DNA of 64,000 nucleotides from Paraburkholderia sp. Tr-20389 (lineage in GTDB: Bacteria; Pseudomonadota; Gammaproteobacteria; Burkholderiales; Burkholderiaceae): the NCBI RefSeq assembly GCF_017104565.1, contig NZ_JAAGPD010000007.1, positions 124,001 through 188,000 of the forward strand. Direction: 5' to 3'. Made by a program: the position numbers and the translations under genes. Shown here piece by piece: positions 47,247 to 55,955 of the stretch. The notes under the pieces were generated by a model. That model searched no databases. It had not been told where the DNA came from and worked only from the letters and a program-made list of their open reading frames with translations. How positions within the stretch are numbered: the first letter of the stretch is position 1; every line of letters begins with the position of its first letter.

Positions 47247-49652
47247 ATGACTAACGCAGTTAACGTTGCTAAGGATCAGGCGTATGTAGTTCCATTCGAG
47301 CAGTTGCGGATGACCGACGTGGAAATCGTCGGCGGCAAGAATGCTTCGCTCGGCGAGATGATCAGTCAGCTCGCTGAAGCCGGCGTGCGCGTGCCCACGG
47401 GTTTCGCCACGACGGCGCTCGCATTCCGCGACTTCCTGCATCACAACAACCTGACCGAACGCATCGCCCAACGTCTCGAGACGCTCGACGTCGACGACGT
47501 GAAGGCACTCGCCGCTGCGGGCAAGGAAATCCGTCAATGGATCGTCGACGCCCCGATGCAGTCGCGTCTCGAACAGGAAATCCGCGCTGCGTTCGAAGTC
47601 CTCTCCAACAGCTCGCCTGAAGAGCTGTCGTTCGCCGTCCGTTCGTCGGCCACGGCGGAAGACCTGCCCGACGCATCGTTCGCCGGTCAGCAGGAAAGCT
47701 ATCTGAACGTCGTCGGCATCGAGGACGTGCTCGATCGCATGAAGCACGTCTTCGCGTCGCTCTACAACGACCGCGCCATCTCCTATCGCGTCCACAAGGG
47801 CTTCACGCATGCTGAAGTCGCGTTGTCGGCGGGCGTGCAACGCATGGTGCGCTCGGACGTCGGCGCAGCGGGCGTGATGTTCACGCTCGATACCGAATCG
47901 GGCTTCAAGGACGCCGTCTTCATTACGTCGAGCTATGGCCTCGGTGAAACCGTCGTGCAAGGCGCGGTGAATCCGGACGAGTTCTATGTCTTCAAGACCA
48001 CGCTCGCGCAGAACAAATACCCGATCATCCGCCGCTCGATCGGCTCGAAGCTGATCAAGATGGAATTCACGAAGGCAGGCGAGGAAGGCCGCGTGAAGAC
48101 CGTCGATGTCGCGCACGAGCAGCGCAACCGTTACTCGATCACCGACGAAGACGTGATCGAACTGGCGAAGTACGCGGTCATCATCGAGAAGCACTACCAG
48201 CGTCCGATGGACATCGAGTGGGGCAAGGACGGCCGCGACGGCAAGATCTTCATCCTGCAGGCGCGCCCGGAAACGGTGAAGAGCCAGGGCGGCAACAAGG
48301 CCGAGCAGCGCTTCAAGCTGAAGGGGCAGTCGCAGGTGCTGGCGACGGGCCGTGCAATCGGCCAGAAGATCGGCGCAGGCCCCGTGCGCGTGATTCACGA
48401 TCCGTCGGAAATGGAGCGTGTGCAGCCGGGCGACGTGCTGGTCGCGGACATGACCGACCCGAACTGGGAACCGGTGATGAAGCGCGCGTCGGCCATCGTC
48501 ACGAATCGTGGCGGCCGGACCTGCCATGCGGCGATCATCGCGCGTGAACTGGGCGTGCCCGCCGTGGTCGGCTGCGGCGACGCGACGGACGTGCTGAAGG
48601 ACGGCGCACTCGTCACGGTGTCGTGCTCGGAAGGCGACGAAGGCAAGATCTACGACGGTTTGCTCGAAACGGAAGTGACGGAAGTCCAGCGCGGCGAACT
48701 GCCCGAGATCGCGACGAAGATCATGATGAACGTCGGCAATCCGCAGCTCGCGTTCGACTTCGCGCAACTGCCGAACAAGGGCGTGGGTCTCGCGCGTCTC
48801 GAGTTCATCATCAACAACAACATCGGCGTTCACCCGAAGGCGATTCTCGAGTACCCGAACATCGATCAGGACCTGAAGAAGGCTGTCGAAAGCGTCGCGC
48901 GCGGTCATGCATCGCCGCGTGCGTTCTACGTCGACAAGCTGACGGAAGGTATCGCCACGATCGGTGCGGCGTTCTATCCGAAGCCCGTGATCGTGCGTCT
49001 GTCGGACTTCAAGTCGAACGAGTACAAGAAGCTGATCGGCGGTTCGCGCTACGAGCCGGACGAGGAAAACCCGATGCTGGGCTTCCGCGGCGCGTCGCGT
49101 TACATCGCTGAAGACTTCGCGCAGGCGTTCGAGATGGAGTGCCTGGCGCTCAAGCGCGTGCGCGAAGAGATGGGCCTGACGAACGTCGAGATCATGGTGC
49201 CGTTCGTGCGCACGCTGAAGCAGGCGGAGCGTGTGGTCGGCCTGCTCGCGAAGTACGGTCTGAAGCGTGGCGAGAACGGCCTGCGCCTGATCATGATGTG
49301 CGAAGTGCCGTCGAACGCGATCCTCGCCGAAGAGTTCCTGCAGTACTTCGACGGCTTCTCGATCGGCTCGAACGACTTGACGCAGCTCACGCTGGGCCTC
49401 GATCGCGACTCGGGCATGGAACTGCTCGCCGTCGACTTCGACGAGCGCGACCCGGCCGTCAAGTTCATGCTCAAGCGTGCGATCGAAACGTGCCTGCGCC
49501 TGAACAAGTACGTCGGTATCTGCGGCCAGGGCCCGTCGGACCATCCGGACTTCGCCGAGTGGCTGGTTCAGGAAGGCATCGCGTCGATTTCGCTGAACCC
49601 TGACACGATCATCGATACGTGGCAGGCGCTCGCCAAGCTGACGGCCAGGTAA
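47247..49652 (+). CDS. ppsA: Phosphoenolpyruvate synthase
   Basis: Converts pyruvate, ATP and water to PEP, AMP and Pi, the gluconeogenic step from pyruvate or lactate. The 801 residues have an N-terminal ATP-grasp domain ([11 protein letters not shown], then [19 protein letters not shown]), a central swivelling domain with phospho-accepting H427 in [15 protein letters not shown], whose neighbouring Thr is the likely PpsR target, and a C-terminal PEP barrel ending with [23 protein letters not shown] lies 8 bases upstream of ATG 47247. Confidence 0.98.
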   Translation: MTNAVNVAKDQAYVVPFEQLRMTDVEIVGGKNASLGEMISQLAEAGVRVPTGFATTALAFRDFLHHNNLTERIAQRLETLDVDDVKALAAAGKEIRQWIVDAPMQSRLEQEIRAAFEVLSNSSPEELSFAVRSSATAEDLPDASFAGQQESYLNVVGIEDVLDRMKHVFASLYNDRAISYRVHKGFTHAEVALSAGVQRMVRSDVGAAGVMFTLDTESGFKDAVFITSSYGLGETVVQGAVNPDEFYVFKTTLAQNKYPIIRRSIGSKLIKMEFTKAGEEGRVKTVDVAHEQRNRYSITDEDVIELAKYAVIIEKHYQRPMDIEWGKDGRDGKIFILQARPETVKSQGGNKAEQRFKLKGQSQVLATGRAIGQKIGAGPVRVIHDPSEMERVQPGDVLVADMTDPNWEPVMKRASAIVTNRGGRTCHAAIIARELGVPAVVGCGDATDVLKDGALVTVSCSEGDEGKIYDGLLETEVTEVQRGELPEIATKIMMNVGNPQLAFDFAQLPNKGVGLARLEFIINNNIGVHPKAILEYPNIDQDLKKAVESVARGHASPRAFYVDKLTEGIATIGAAFYPKPVIVRLSDFKSNEYKKLIGGSRYEPDEENPMLGFRGASRYIAEDFAQAFEMECLALKRVREEMGLTNVEIMVPFVRTLKQAERVVGLLAKYGLKRGENGLRLIMMCEVPSNAILAEEFLQYFDGFSIGSNDLTQLTLGLDRDSGMELLAVDFDERDPAVKFMLKRAIETCLRLNKYVGICGQGPSDHPDFAEWLVQEGIASISLNPDTIIDTWQALAKLTAR

Positions 49653-49726
49653 GCATTGCGCATCGATTTGTAGAGGTGCGTAAAACGTGCCTCTGCGAAC
49701 GATAAAACGCAGACGCTTCATGCTAT

Positions 49727-49757
49727 AAACACCCCGGTAGCTCCGGGGTGTTTTGCT
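49727..49757 (+). terminator. Rho-independent terminator after ppsA
   Basis: A perfect 11-bp stem AAACACCCCGG / CCGGGGTGTTT (49727-49737, 49743-49753), TAGCT loop, then a T-run. It ends the ppsA transcript before the nfeD-like gene. Confidence 0.9.
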
Positions 49758-49771
49758 TTGTGGAGGCGCAG

Positions 49772-50224
49772 ATGTTGCACAGCGGCTTGTTCTGGTGGAT
49801 CGGCGCGGGCGTGCTGATCGTGCTCGAACTGATGCACGGCACGTTCTATCTGCTGATGGTGGCGCTCGGATTCATCGCGGCGGCGATTGCACATCTCGCC
49901 GGCCTCGATCTCTCGCTGCAACTCGGTATTGCGGCTGCCGTCGCGCTCGTGGCGGTGCTTCTGCTTCGCAACTCCCGCTTCGGGCGCAAGACCCGAAACC
50001 GCGCCGAGGCTGCGCACAATCCCGACGTGTACCTCGATATCGGTTCGACGCTGACGGTCTCCGGGTGGCACGACGGGCACGCGCGTACGAACTATCGCGG
50101 CGCGTCATGGGAGGTCGAACTCGCGCCGGGCGAGCGGGAGGACGCGAATCTCTACGAAATCACCGCGTTGCGGGGCAATTGCCTGGTCGTCGTCGCCAGC
50201 CGGCACGCGGCGGCGAGGGCCTGA
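49772..50224 (+). CDS. NfeD-family membrane protein
   Basis: A 150-residue protein with three hydrophobic helices (about 5-25, 28-48 and 50-68) followed by a soluble OB-fold domain (about 85-145), the short form of NfeD. These proteins pair with SPFH/stomatin proteins and are thought to help organise membrane microdomains. GGAGG lies 7 bases before ATG 49772; an earlier in-frame ATG at 49748 lies inside the terminator and is rejected. The SPFH partner starts 99 bp downstream. Confidence 0.88.
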   Translation: MLHSGLFWWIGAGVLIVLELMHGTFYLLMVALGFIAAAIAHLAGLDLSLQLGIAAAVALVAVLLLRNSRFGRKTRNRAEAAHNPDVYLDIGSTLTVSGWHDGHARTNYRGASWEVELAPGEREDANLYEITALRGNCLVVVASRHAAARA

Positions 50225-50323
50225 GTCGTTGCAGTTGCCTGAACGGATTCATGCGTCGGCAGGACGCGACCTGAGCGCATCCGCATGCGCACAACAACTC
50301 GAAAACAGATTGGGGGTGCAGGA

Positions 50324-51256
50324 ATGATGGAACCGTCGAGCATCGTTGGGCTGGTTTTGCTGATCGTCGTTATCGTGGTGGCCGCGCAGACGATCAAGAT
50401 CGTGCCGCAGCAACATGCATGGGTGATGGAGCGGCTCGGGCGTTATCACGCGACGCTCACGCCGGGGTTGAACTTCGTGCTGCCGTTCATCGACCGGATC
50501 GCTTACAAGCACGTGCTCAAGGAGATTCCGCTCGACGTGCCGAGCCAGGTTTGCATTACGCGCGACAACACGCAGTTGCAGGTGGACGGCGTGCTGTACT
50601 TTCAGGTGACCGATCCGATGAAGGCGTCGTACGGGTCGAGCAATTTCGTGTTTGCGATCACGCAGTTGTCGCAGACGACGCTGCGCTCGGTGATCGGCAA
50701 GCTGGAACTCGACAAGACCTTCGAGGAGCGCGACTTCATCAATCATTCGATCGTCTCGGCGCTCGACGAAGCGGCGTCGAACTGGGGCGTCAAGGTGTTG
50801 CGCTACGAGATCAAGGATCTGACGCCGCCGAAGGAGATTCTGCATGCGATGCAGGCGCAGATTACGGCCGAGCGTGAGAAGCGCGCACTGATCGCGGCGT
50901 CGGAAGGACGTAAGCAGGAGCAGATCAATATCGCGTCGGGCGGACGCGAGGCGGCGATCCAGAAGTCGGAAGGCGAGCGCCAGGCCGCGATCAACCAGGC
51001 GCAGGGCCAGGCGGCTGCGATTCTTGCTGTTGCGGAGGCTAATTCTCAGGCCATTCAGAAGATCGCTGCGGCGATCCAGTCGACGGGTGGGATGGAGGCC
51101 GTGAATCTTAAGGTTGCCGAACAGTATGTAGGCGCGTTTGCGAATCTGGCGAAGACGGGGAATACCTTGATCGTGCCGGGGAACATGGCCGATATGAGTT
51201 CGATGATCTCTGCCGCGCTGGCTATTGTTAAGTCTGGTGGCAAGACTGTGAGCTGA
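50324..51256 (+). CDS. SPFH/band 7 (stomatin/paraslipin-like) protein
   Basis: A 310-residue membrane-associated scaffold protein. One N-terminal membrane helix (about 5-23, IVGLVLLIVVIVVAAQTI) precedes the SPFH domain (about 25-180; RLGRYHATLTPGLNFVLPFID, KEIPLDVPSQVCITRDN) and an Ala/Glu/Gln-rich coiled coil (about 185-260, with AEREKRALIAASEGRKQ), which drives oligomerisation. It is not HflK or HflC by context, as hflX and purA are not nearby. It pairs with the upstream NfeD gene. The stop codon lies 9 bp before the repeat element. Confidence 0.9.
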   Translation: MMEPSSIVGLVLLIVVIVVAAQTIKIVPQQHAWVMERLGRYHATLTPGLNFVLPFIDRIAYKHVLKEIPLDVPSQVCITRDNTQLQVDGVLYFQVTDPMKASYGSSNFVFAITQLSQTTLRSVIGKLELDKTFEERDFINHSIVSALDEAASNWGVKVLRYEIKDLTPPKEILHAMQAQITAEREKRALIAASEGRKQEQINIASGGREAAIQKSEGERQAAINQAQGQAAAILAVAEANSQAIQKIAAAIQSTGGMEAVNLKVAEQYVGAFANLAKTGNTLIVPGNMADMSSMISAALAIVKSGGKTVS

Positions 51257-51265
51257 AGTTTTTTG

Positions 51266-51406
51266 GTCTGCGACGCAGTCGCCGGTTTGGTTTTTTTGCT
51301 GGCGAGCGCCTTTTTCTCGCCGGCATCCGCGTTTTGTTTCTGGTTTGCTAGCGTTGCCCCTGTGCGGGGCGGCACTTACTTTCTTTGCCGCCGCAAAGAA
51401 AGTAAG
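51266..51406 (+). repeat. Left arm, part 1, of inverted intergenic repeat pair (interrupted by IS)
   Basis: Begins with GTCTGCGACGCAGTCG, also found inverted at the far end (53205-53220). It contains hairpin GCCCC-TGTGC-GGGGC (51356-51370) and a perfect 14-bp hairpin, CTTACTTTCTTTGC / GCAAAGAAAGTAAG (51375-51388, 51393-51406). The IS sits exactly at the base of that hairpin; TAAG at 51403-51406 is the left target duplication. Confidence 0.85.
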
Positions 51407-52582
51407 GGAATCTCTGCAAAAGTCCTGGCGTTAGCGCGCGCGTGGAGTATCCTGGGGTCAGTCGAATTCAAGGAGTGGCGCGATGACACAGCTCGGTCTT
51501 GGTCTGGATCTGTCAACGAAGCGCACGCGCAAGCGCGAGTTTCTCGATGAGATGAACCGCGTGGTGCCGTGGCAGAAACTGATTGCACTCATCGAGCCAC
51601 ACTACCCCAAAGGCAAGACCGGGCGCCCGCCGTTTCCAGTCGCGACGATGTTGCGCATTCACTTCATGCAACAGTGGTTCAGCCTCTCGGACCCGGCGAT
51701 GGAGGAGGCGCTGCACGATATCCCGCTGTATCGCGAGTTCGCGCTGCTGGGCACGGGCATGACGCGGCTGCCCGACGAGAGCACGATCCTGCGCTTCCGG
51801 CACCTGCTCGAGGCCCATGAGTTGTCCGCCAGCATGCTGGCGACGGTCAACAGGCTCCTGCAGGACAAGGGCTTGACGCTCAAGGTGGGCTCGGCGGTCG
51901 ACGCGACGCTGATTTCGGCGCCCAGTTCGACGAAGAAGGCTGGCACGCGAGACCCGGAGATGCGCCAGACGCAAAAAGGCGGCAACTGGTACTTCGGCAT
52001 GAAGGCACACATTGGAGTCGATGTGGAGTCGGGGCTGGTGCACACCGTGAAATGCACGCCAGCGAACGTCCATGACATCACGGTGGCGCATGCGCTGTTG
52101 CACGGCAAAGAAGAGATTGCGTTTGCCGATGCGGGCTATGTCGGCATTGAGAAGCGGGAGGAAGCGGGCGCGGTCCAGTGGCATGTCGCGATGAGGCCCA
52201 GCAAGCGCAGAAAGCTGGATAAAAGCAAGCGGCTCGACCGGATCTACGACAAGATCGAGCGACTCAAGGCGGGCGTGAGAGCGAAGGTAGAGCACCCGTT
52301 CCGGGTGCTCAAATGTCAGTTTGGATATGTGAAGGCGAGGTATCGGGGACTGGCGAAGAACACGGCTCAGATCGAAACGCAGTTCGCGCTGGTCAATCTC
52401 TGGCTGGCGCGCAAGGCGCTGTGCAAAGCGAAATGAAGGACGAAAATGCAACGTATGAATGCAGCGCCGGTGGCCAGGACGTCACCGGTCGCGGCTCAAT
52501 ACGGTGCGAGTGACGCCGCGCCCTTCACTCTGAGCGCCCAACTTCGGTATCCAAAGCAGAAAACGGGTTGTTCAGACCTTCC
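51407..52582 (+). mobile_element. Intact IS5-family insertion sequence, 1176 bp
   Basis: Left end GGAATCTCTGCAAAAGTCC and right end, read inward, GGAAGGTCTGAACAACCC form imperfect terminal inverted repeats of the IS5 type (GGAA..TCTG.A.AA). Both flanks carry TAAG (51403-51406 and 52583-52586), a 4-bp target duplication as expected for IS5. The single transposase gene is full length, so the element is probably recent and potentially active. Confidence 0.9.
51483..52436 (+). CDS. IS5-family transposase
   Basis: A 317-residue DDE transposase. The catalytic triad is readable: D140 in SAVDATLISAPSS, D216 in IAFADAGYVGIEKRE, and E270 in KVEHPFRVLKCQFG, the last in the IS5-type YREK-like context. 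The N-terminal part (about 20-120) holds the DUF772-like DNA-binding domain (GRPPFPVATMLRIHFMQQWF). AAGGAG lies 9 bases upstream of the ATG. No frameshift or stop, so it should be functional. Confidence 0.95.
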   Translation: MTQLGLGLDLSTKRTRKREFLDEMNRVVPWQKLIALIEPHYPKGKTGRPPFPVATMLRIHFMQQWFSLSDPAMEEALHDIPLYREFALLGTGMTRLPDESTILRFRHLLEAHELSASMLATVNRLLQDKGLTLKVGSAVDATLISAPSSTKKAGTRDPEMRQTQKGGNWYFGMKAHIGVDVESGLVHTVKCTPANVHDITVAHALLHGKEEIAFADAGYVGIEKREEAGAVQWHVAMRPSKRRKLDKSKRLDRIYDKIERLKAGVRAKVEHPFRVLKCQFGYVKARYRGLAKNTAQIETQFALVNLWLARKALCKAK

Positions 52583-52782
52583 TAAGCAAAGAAAGCGGGC
52601 TCACACCGCCAGCCCGTGTTATTGCCTGCGGGCCCCCAACAGTTCTTACGCCTCATGCGGCAACGAGCTAATCCTCGCTCGTTGCCAGCGCCCCTGGATT
52701 CGCCTAACCCACTTCACGCCCCCGCGTCACAAACTGCGGTACCAGACGTCGACTGCCGCCCAGGTGGCAAACTGTGTGTAGG
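52583..52782 (+). repeat. Left arm, part 2, of inverted intergenic repeat pair
   Basis: Continues the left arm after the IS (the first four bases TAAG are the duplicated target). It shares with the inverted right arm blocks such as GCTCACACCGC, TTGCCTGCGGGCCCCCAAC and GTTGCCAGCGC, with diverged stretches between. It ends in the perfect 27-bp inverted core at 52756-52782. Confidence 0.8.
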
Positions 52783-52889
52783 CCGTCGCGATGGAAGTGC
52801 ACCACTCCGGACTGAAAAGCGGGATCGGTGTCGTAGGAGCGCGAATGTGTCCGGCGCGACAACCTACACACAGTTTGCCACCTGGGCGG
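52756..52889. repeat. Perfect 27-bp inverted repeat with 80-base loop at the centre of the repeat pair
   Basis: 52756-52782 is exactly complementary to 52863-52889. The stem extends inward after a 2-base mismatch by GTCGCG pairing. The loop shows no gene or recognised motif. Confidence 0.9.
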
Positions 52890-53220
52890 CGCGGACGGGT
52901 CGCTGCCGCTGGCTGCGCTACGGGTGATTGGAGTGGGTGATGCGCCTGTTCGAAGCGCTGGCAACGGGCGCAAAACAAAGTGTTGCCGAGTGGAGTGCGG
53001 GACCCGTTGGGGGCCCGCAGGCAAGTACAAAAGCTAGCGGTGTGAGCGGCTTTCTTTTGCCTACTTTTCTTTGCCGCTGCAAAGAAAAGTAGGTGCCGCC
53101 CCGCACAGGGGCAACGCATGAAGCACGAGGGCATAACGCGGATGCCAGCGAAAGCGCAGAGCGGAAACCGAAAGGCAAAGCCCGCGCCGAGAAGCCAGGA
53201 ATGTCGACTGCGTCGCAGAC
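52863..53220 (-). repeat. Right arm of inverted intergenic repeat pair
   Basis: Inverted copy of the left arm, not interrupted. It contains a perfect 15-bp hairpin (53060-53074 with 53079-53093), hairpin GCCCC-GCACA-GGGGC (53098-53112), and ends with CGACTGCGTCGCAGAC (53205-53220), 16 bp before the smpB stop. Short ORFs here that read like APVRGGTYF are repeat artefacts, not genes. Confidence 0.85.
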
Positions 53221-53236
53221 AGAAAGACAAGAACCT

Positions 53237-53683
53237 TTACGTCGGCGTCCGCATCAAGCGGGCTTTCTCCCGCTCCCAATCCCGCTTCTTCTCGGTCTCA
53301 CGCTTGTCGTGCAGCTTCTTCCCCTTGGCAAGCCCGATCTCACACTTCACGCGCCCATTCTTGTAGTGGAAATTCAACGGCACGAGCGTATACCCACGCT
53401 GCTCGACCTTGCCAATCAGCTTGCTGATTTCTTCCGCGTGCAAAAGCAGCTTGCGCGTGCGCACCGGATCCAGATTGGCGAATTTCGATGCCTCCGGCAG
53501 AGGACTGATATGCGTGCCGATCAGAAACAGCTCCGCGTTCTTGATCACGACGTAGCCTTCCTTGATCTGCCCGCGCCCGGCGCGCAGCGCCTTGACTTCC
53601 CAGCCCTCCAGCACGAGCCCCGCCTCGTAACGTTCCTCGACCGAGTAGTCGAAGAACGCTTTTCTGTTGTCGATGATGCTCAT
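53237..53683 (-). CDS. smpB: SsrA-binding protein SmpB
   Basis: Binds tmRNA and delivers it to stalled ribosomes in trans-translation. The 148 residues form an OB-fold ([32 protein letters not shown] near the N-terminus; [13 protein letters not shown]) and a basic C-terminal tail ([21 protein letters not shown]) that enters the mRNA channel. It is divergent from ratA, an arrangement also found in E. coli. Confidence 0.98.
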   Translation of the reverse strand: MSIIDNRKAFFDYSVEERYEAGLVLEGWEVKALRAGRGQIKEGYVVIKNAELFLIGTHISPLPEASKFANLDPVRTRKLLLHAEEISKLIGKVEQRGYTLVPLNFHYKNGRVKCEIGLAKGKKLHDKRETEKKRDWEREKARLMRTPT

Positions 53684-53706
53684 GAATGGAAACCGGCCAA
53701 CTCGTT

Positions 53707-53722
53707 TAAAATCACGATTTTA
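53707..53722. promoter_or_regulatory. AT-rich palindrome between smpB and ratA, possible overlapping -10 boxes
   Basis: TAAAATCACGATTTTA, a 16-base near-perfect palindrome giving TAAAAT on both strands. It could supply -10 hexamers to both divergent genes. No convincing -35 is seen on either side. Confidence 0.3.
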
Positions 53723-53814
53723 GCAAAGCGGGCCGCCGAAAACCCGCCGCGGTGTCATTCAGTTGTCACCCGTTCGCTATTTCCCAATCACCGTTGCCAC
53801 GCGCTGTTCAATCT

Positions 53815-54252
53815 ATGGCAGATGTCCAGAAAACCGTGTTGATACGCCATTCGGCGGAACAGATGTTCGACCTCGTCACCGATGTCGCCGATTACCCCAA
53901 TTTTCTTCCGTGGTGCGGGGGCGTGGAAATCCGCCGCCAGGAGGAAAACCTGATGGAGGCGAAGATCGACATCAACTTCAAAGGCATCAAGCAGCACTTC
54001 GCGACGCACAACACGCAGGAACGGCCCACCCGCATCGACATGAACTTCGCCGACGGCCCGTTCAAGAAGTTCACCGGCTACTGGCGCTTCACGCCGCTGC
54101 GCGCGGACGCGTGCAAGATCGAGTTCGCGCTGCACTACGAGTTTTCGAACATCCTGCTGGAGAAGATCATCGGGCCCGTGTTCAGCCATATCGCCAACAC
54201 CTTCGTCGAATCGTTCGTGAAGCGCGCCGACCAGCGCTACGGCAAGCCATGA
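53815..54252 (+). CDS. RatA-like START/coenzyme Q-binding protein
   Basis: A 145-residue START-like (polyketide cyclase/Coq10) protein. It begins MADVQKTVLIRHSAEQMFDLVTDVADYPNFLPWCGGVEI, the hallmark of the RatA/YfjG family. E. coli RatA was described as inhibiting ribosome subunit association, while Coq10 homologues bind ubiquinone, so the true role is unsettled. ATG 53815 is chosen as the family start; the frame is open to 53752. The stop overlaps the next gene's start (ATGA), as ratA-ratB in E. coli. Confidence 0.88.
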   Translation: MADVQKTVLIRHSAEQMFDLVTDVADYPNFLPWCGGVEIRRQEENLMEAKIDINFKGIKQHFATHNTQERPTRIDMNFADGPFKKFTGYWRFTPLRADACKIEFALHYEFSNILLEKIIGPVFSHIANTFVESFVKRADQRYGKP

Positions 54253-54581
54253 GCGCCAATCTGACCATCGAGGTCTGCTATGCGCTGCCGCAGGAACAGA
54301 CGCTGATCGAACTGCAACTGCCGCAAGGCGCGACGCTGCGTCAGGCGATCGACGCGAGCGGCGTGCTCGCGCGGCATCCCGAGATTGATCTGACGAAGCA
54401 GAAGACAGGCGTGTTCGGCAAGCTCAAGCCGCTGGATGCCGTGCTGGCCAACCTTGATCGTGTCGAGATCTACCGGCCGCTGATCGTCGATCCGAAGCTC
54501 GCGCGGCAGCGGCGCGTCGAGAAATCGCGTCAGGAAGGATCCGTCGAAGGGCGCAAGTGGCTGCCCAAGGATTCGCGCTGA
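54249..54581 (+). CDS. RnfH/RatB (UPF0125) family protein
   Basis: A 110-residue ubiquitin-like beta-grasp protein (about residues 3-85, LTIEVCYALPQEQTLIELQLPQG; VGEVEIYRPL-type end seen as DRVEIYRPLIVDPK) with a basic C-terminal tail. The family is known as RnfH near rnf operons and as RatB beside ratA. It is translationally coupled to ratA by a 4-base overlap. Function not established. Confidence 0.88.
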   Translation: MSANLTIEVCYALPQEQTLIELQLPQGATLRQAIDASGVLARHPEIDLTKQKTGVFGKLKPLDAVLANLDRVEIYRPLIVDPKLARQRRVEKSRQEGSVEGRKWLPKDSR

Positions 54582-54610
54582 CGTCTCGCCGACGCGCAGT
54601 GCCAAATGAC

Positions 54611-54650
54611 AAACGGCGCACCGTATCACGCGGTGCGCCGTTTCTTTTGG
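54611..54650. terminator. Terminator after ratA-rnfH
   Basis: Perfect 13-bp stem AAACGGCGCACCG / CGGTGCGCCGTTT (54611-54623, 54631-54643) and TATCACG loop, followed by TCTTTTGG. It lies between convergent transcripts and may work both ways. Confidence 0.85.
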
Positions 54651-54685
54651 GCGCTTGAACTACGCTGCCACGGCGCAGCATAGGC

Positions 54686-55660
54686 TCAGTGCACGGCCGC
54701 TTGCGCCTTTTCTTCGAGCGTCGAGCGGTCGGAATCGTCGTCGGCATGCTGGCGCACCGACCAGCTGACGCCCGCCACCAGCAGCACGATGGCCGCCAGT
54801 TCGAGCGGACGGGGCAGACGGTGGTCGTAGATGAACGCGTAGAGCAGCGCGAACAGCGTCTCGAAGACGATCAACTGGCCCGATAACGTGAGCGGCAGAC
54901 GCTTGGACGCCGCGTTCCACAAGCCGTTGCCGAGCCACGACGCGCCGATCGCGAGCCCCAGGTTCAGCATCCAGAACAGATGCCAGCGGATGTCGACATG
55001 CGACGTATCGACGGCCGACGACGGCAGCACTGCGACCACGAGCCACAATAGCGCCCCGAGCAGTCCCGTCACGACGCCCCACAGCACCGACCACTCATTG
55101 CCGCTGAAATGCGTATGACGCTGCAGATAGCGGGCATTTTCGACGGCGAACCATGTCCAGCAGGCGAGTGCGCCGACCGCGCAGGCAATCCCCATCAGCT
55201 TCGTTGCGATCGTGCCGGACGTTTCGCCCGCCGTGCCGAATACGTCGACGTTGATGCAAGCGATGCCCGCCACCACGAGCGCGAGCGGCCACGCGAGACG
55301 CGCGAGCGGCACGGCGCCGTGATCGCGCCGCCCGAGCAGTGTCACCGTCACGGGCAGCACGCCGACGATCAGCGAGGACGGCGCGATGCCGACCAGATGC
55401 ACGGCGCCCGTCAGCAGGAGGTAGTAGAGCAGGTTGCCCGCGAGCGCGAGCTTGACGAGCGCATGCAGGTCTTCGCGAGTGAGCCGGCGCAGCAGCGAGC
55501 GCGCCGACGGCAGCGCGGCGACCAGCGACACGACGCCGTACATCGCGTAGCGGCCGGCGCTCAGCAGCACTGGCGAAAAATCGGGCAACAGGCGCGGCAC
55601 CAGAAACACCATGCCCCATAACGCTCCCGCCAACATCCCGTACACCACACCGCGCTGCAT
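54686..55660 (-). CDS. EamA/DMT family transporter
   Basis: A 324-residue inner-membrane protein with about ten helices and two EamA repeats. The start MQRGVVYGMLAGALWGMVFLVPRLLPDF at 55660 begins the first helix; 26 further residues upstream in frame are Arg-rich and hydrophilic, so rejected. The C-terminus (EEKAQAAVH) is charged. Substrate unknown. It is divergent from guaB. Confidence 0.85.
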   Translation of the reverse strand: MQRGVVYGMLAGALWGMVFLVPRLLPDFSPVLLSAGRYAMYGVVSLVAALPSARSLLRRLTREDLHALVKLALAGNLLYYLLLTGAVHLVGIAPSSLIVGVLPVTVTLLGRRDHGAVPLARLAWPLALVVAGIACINVDVFGTAGETSGTIATKLMGIACAVGALACWTWFAVENARYLQRHTHFSGNEWSVLWGVVTGLLGALLWLVVAVLPSSAVDTSHVDIRWHLFWMLNLGLAIGASWLGNGLWNAASKRLPLTLSGQLIVFETLFALLYAFIYDHRLPRPLELAAIVLLVAGVSWSVRQHADDDSDRSTLEEKAQAAVH

Positions 55661-55900
55661 TGCCTTGCCCCGATCGAAAACTGAAAGTGCGCGAAGCATA
55701 GCCGGTCGGATGGGTGGGCGTCTTGTTCGATTCTGCACTTTGGCTCGCGTCGTCTATGCTGGGAAGCGTTCCCTGGACGCGCGCACGTTCGAATGGATAA
55801 ACGAAACCCGTTCGAACCCGAGCCGAACGCAGAAGCGAAATCGGACGATCGTTCGACGCGAAAAAACATTGAAGAATTTCGCTAACTGACTGTTCGCGCA

Positions 55901-55929
55901 GTGAAAACCGGGGAGGTATCGCGTATAAT
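55901..55929 (+). promoter_or_regulatory. Predicted sigma-70 promoter for guaB
   Basis: GTGAAA (55901-55906), 17-base spacer, and a consensus TATAAT (55924-55929), 26 bases before the guaB ATG, so the leader is short. Confidence 0.6.
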
Positions 55930-55955
55930 TCGCTTTTGCGCCTATAGGATTTGCC

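Noticed and set aside
47235-49721. 828-codon open frame antisense to ppsA
   Set aside because: Same artefact; ppsA has complete catalytic motifs.
49748-49771. Earlier ATG start for the NfeD-like gene
   Set aside because: It lies within the ppsA terminator; the ATG at 49772 has a consensus GGAGG.
52704-53230. Minus-strand ORFs of 86-167 codons (with APVRGGTYF-like and LPAGPQ-like text)
   Set aside because: They lie in the inverted repeat; similar text appears in several frames of both arms, and no ribosome binding site or conserved protein is seen.
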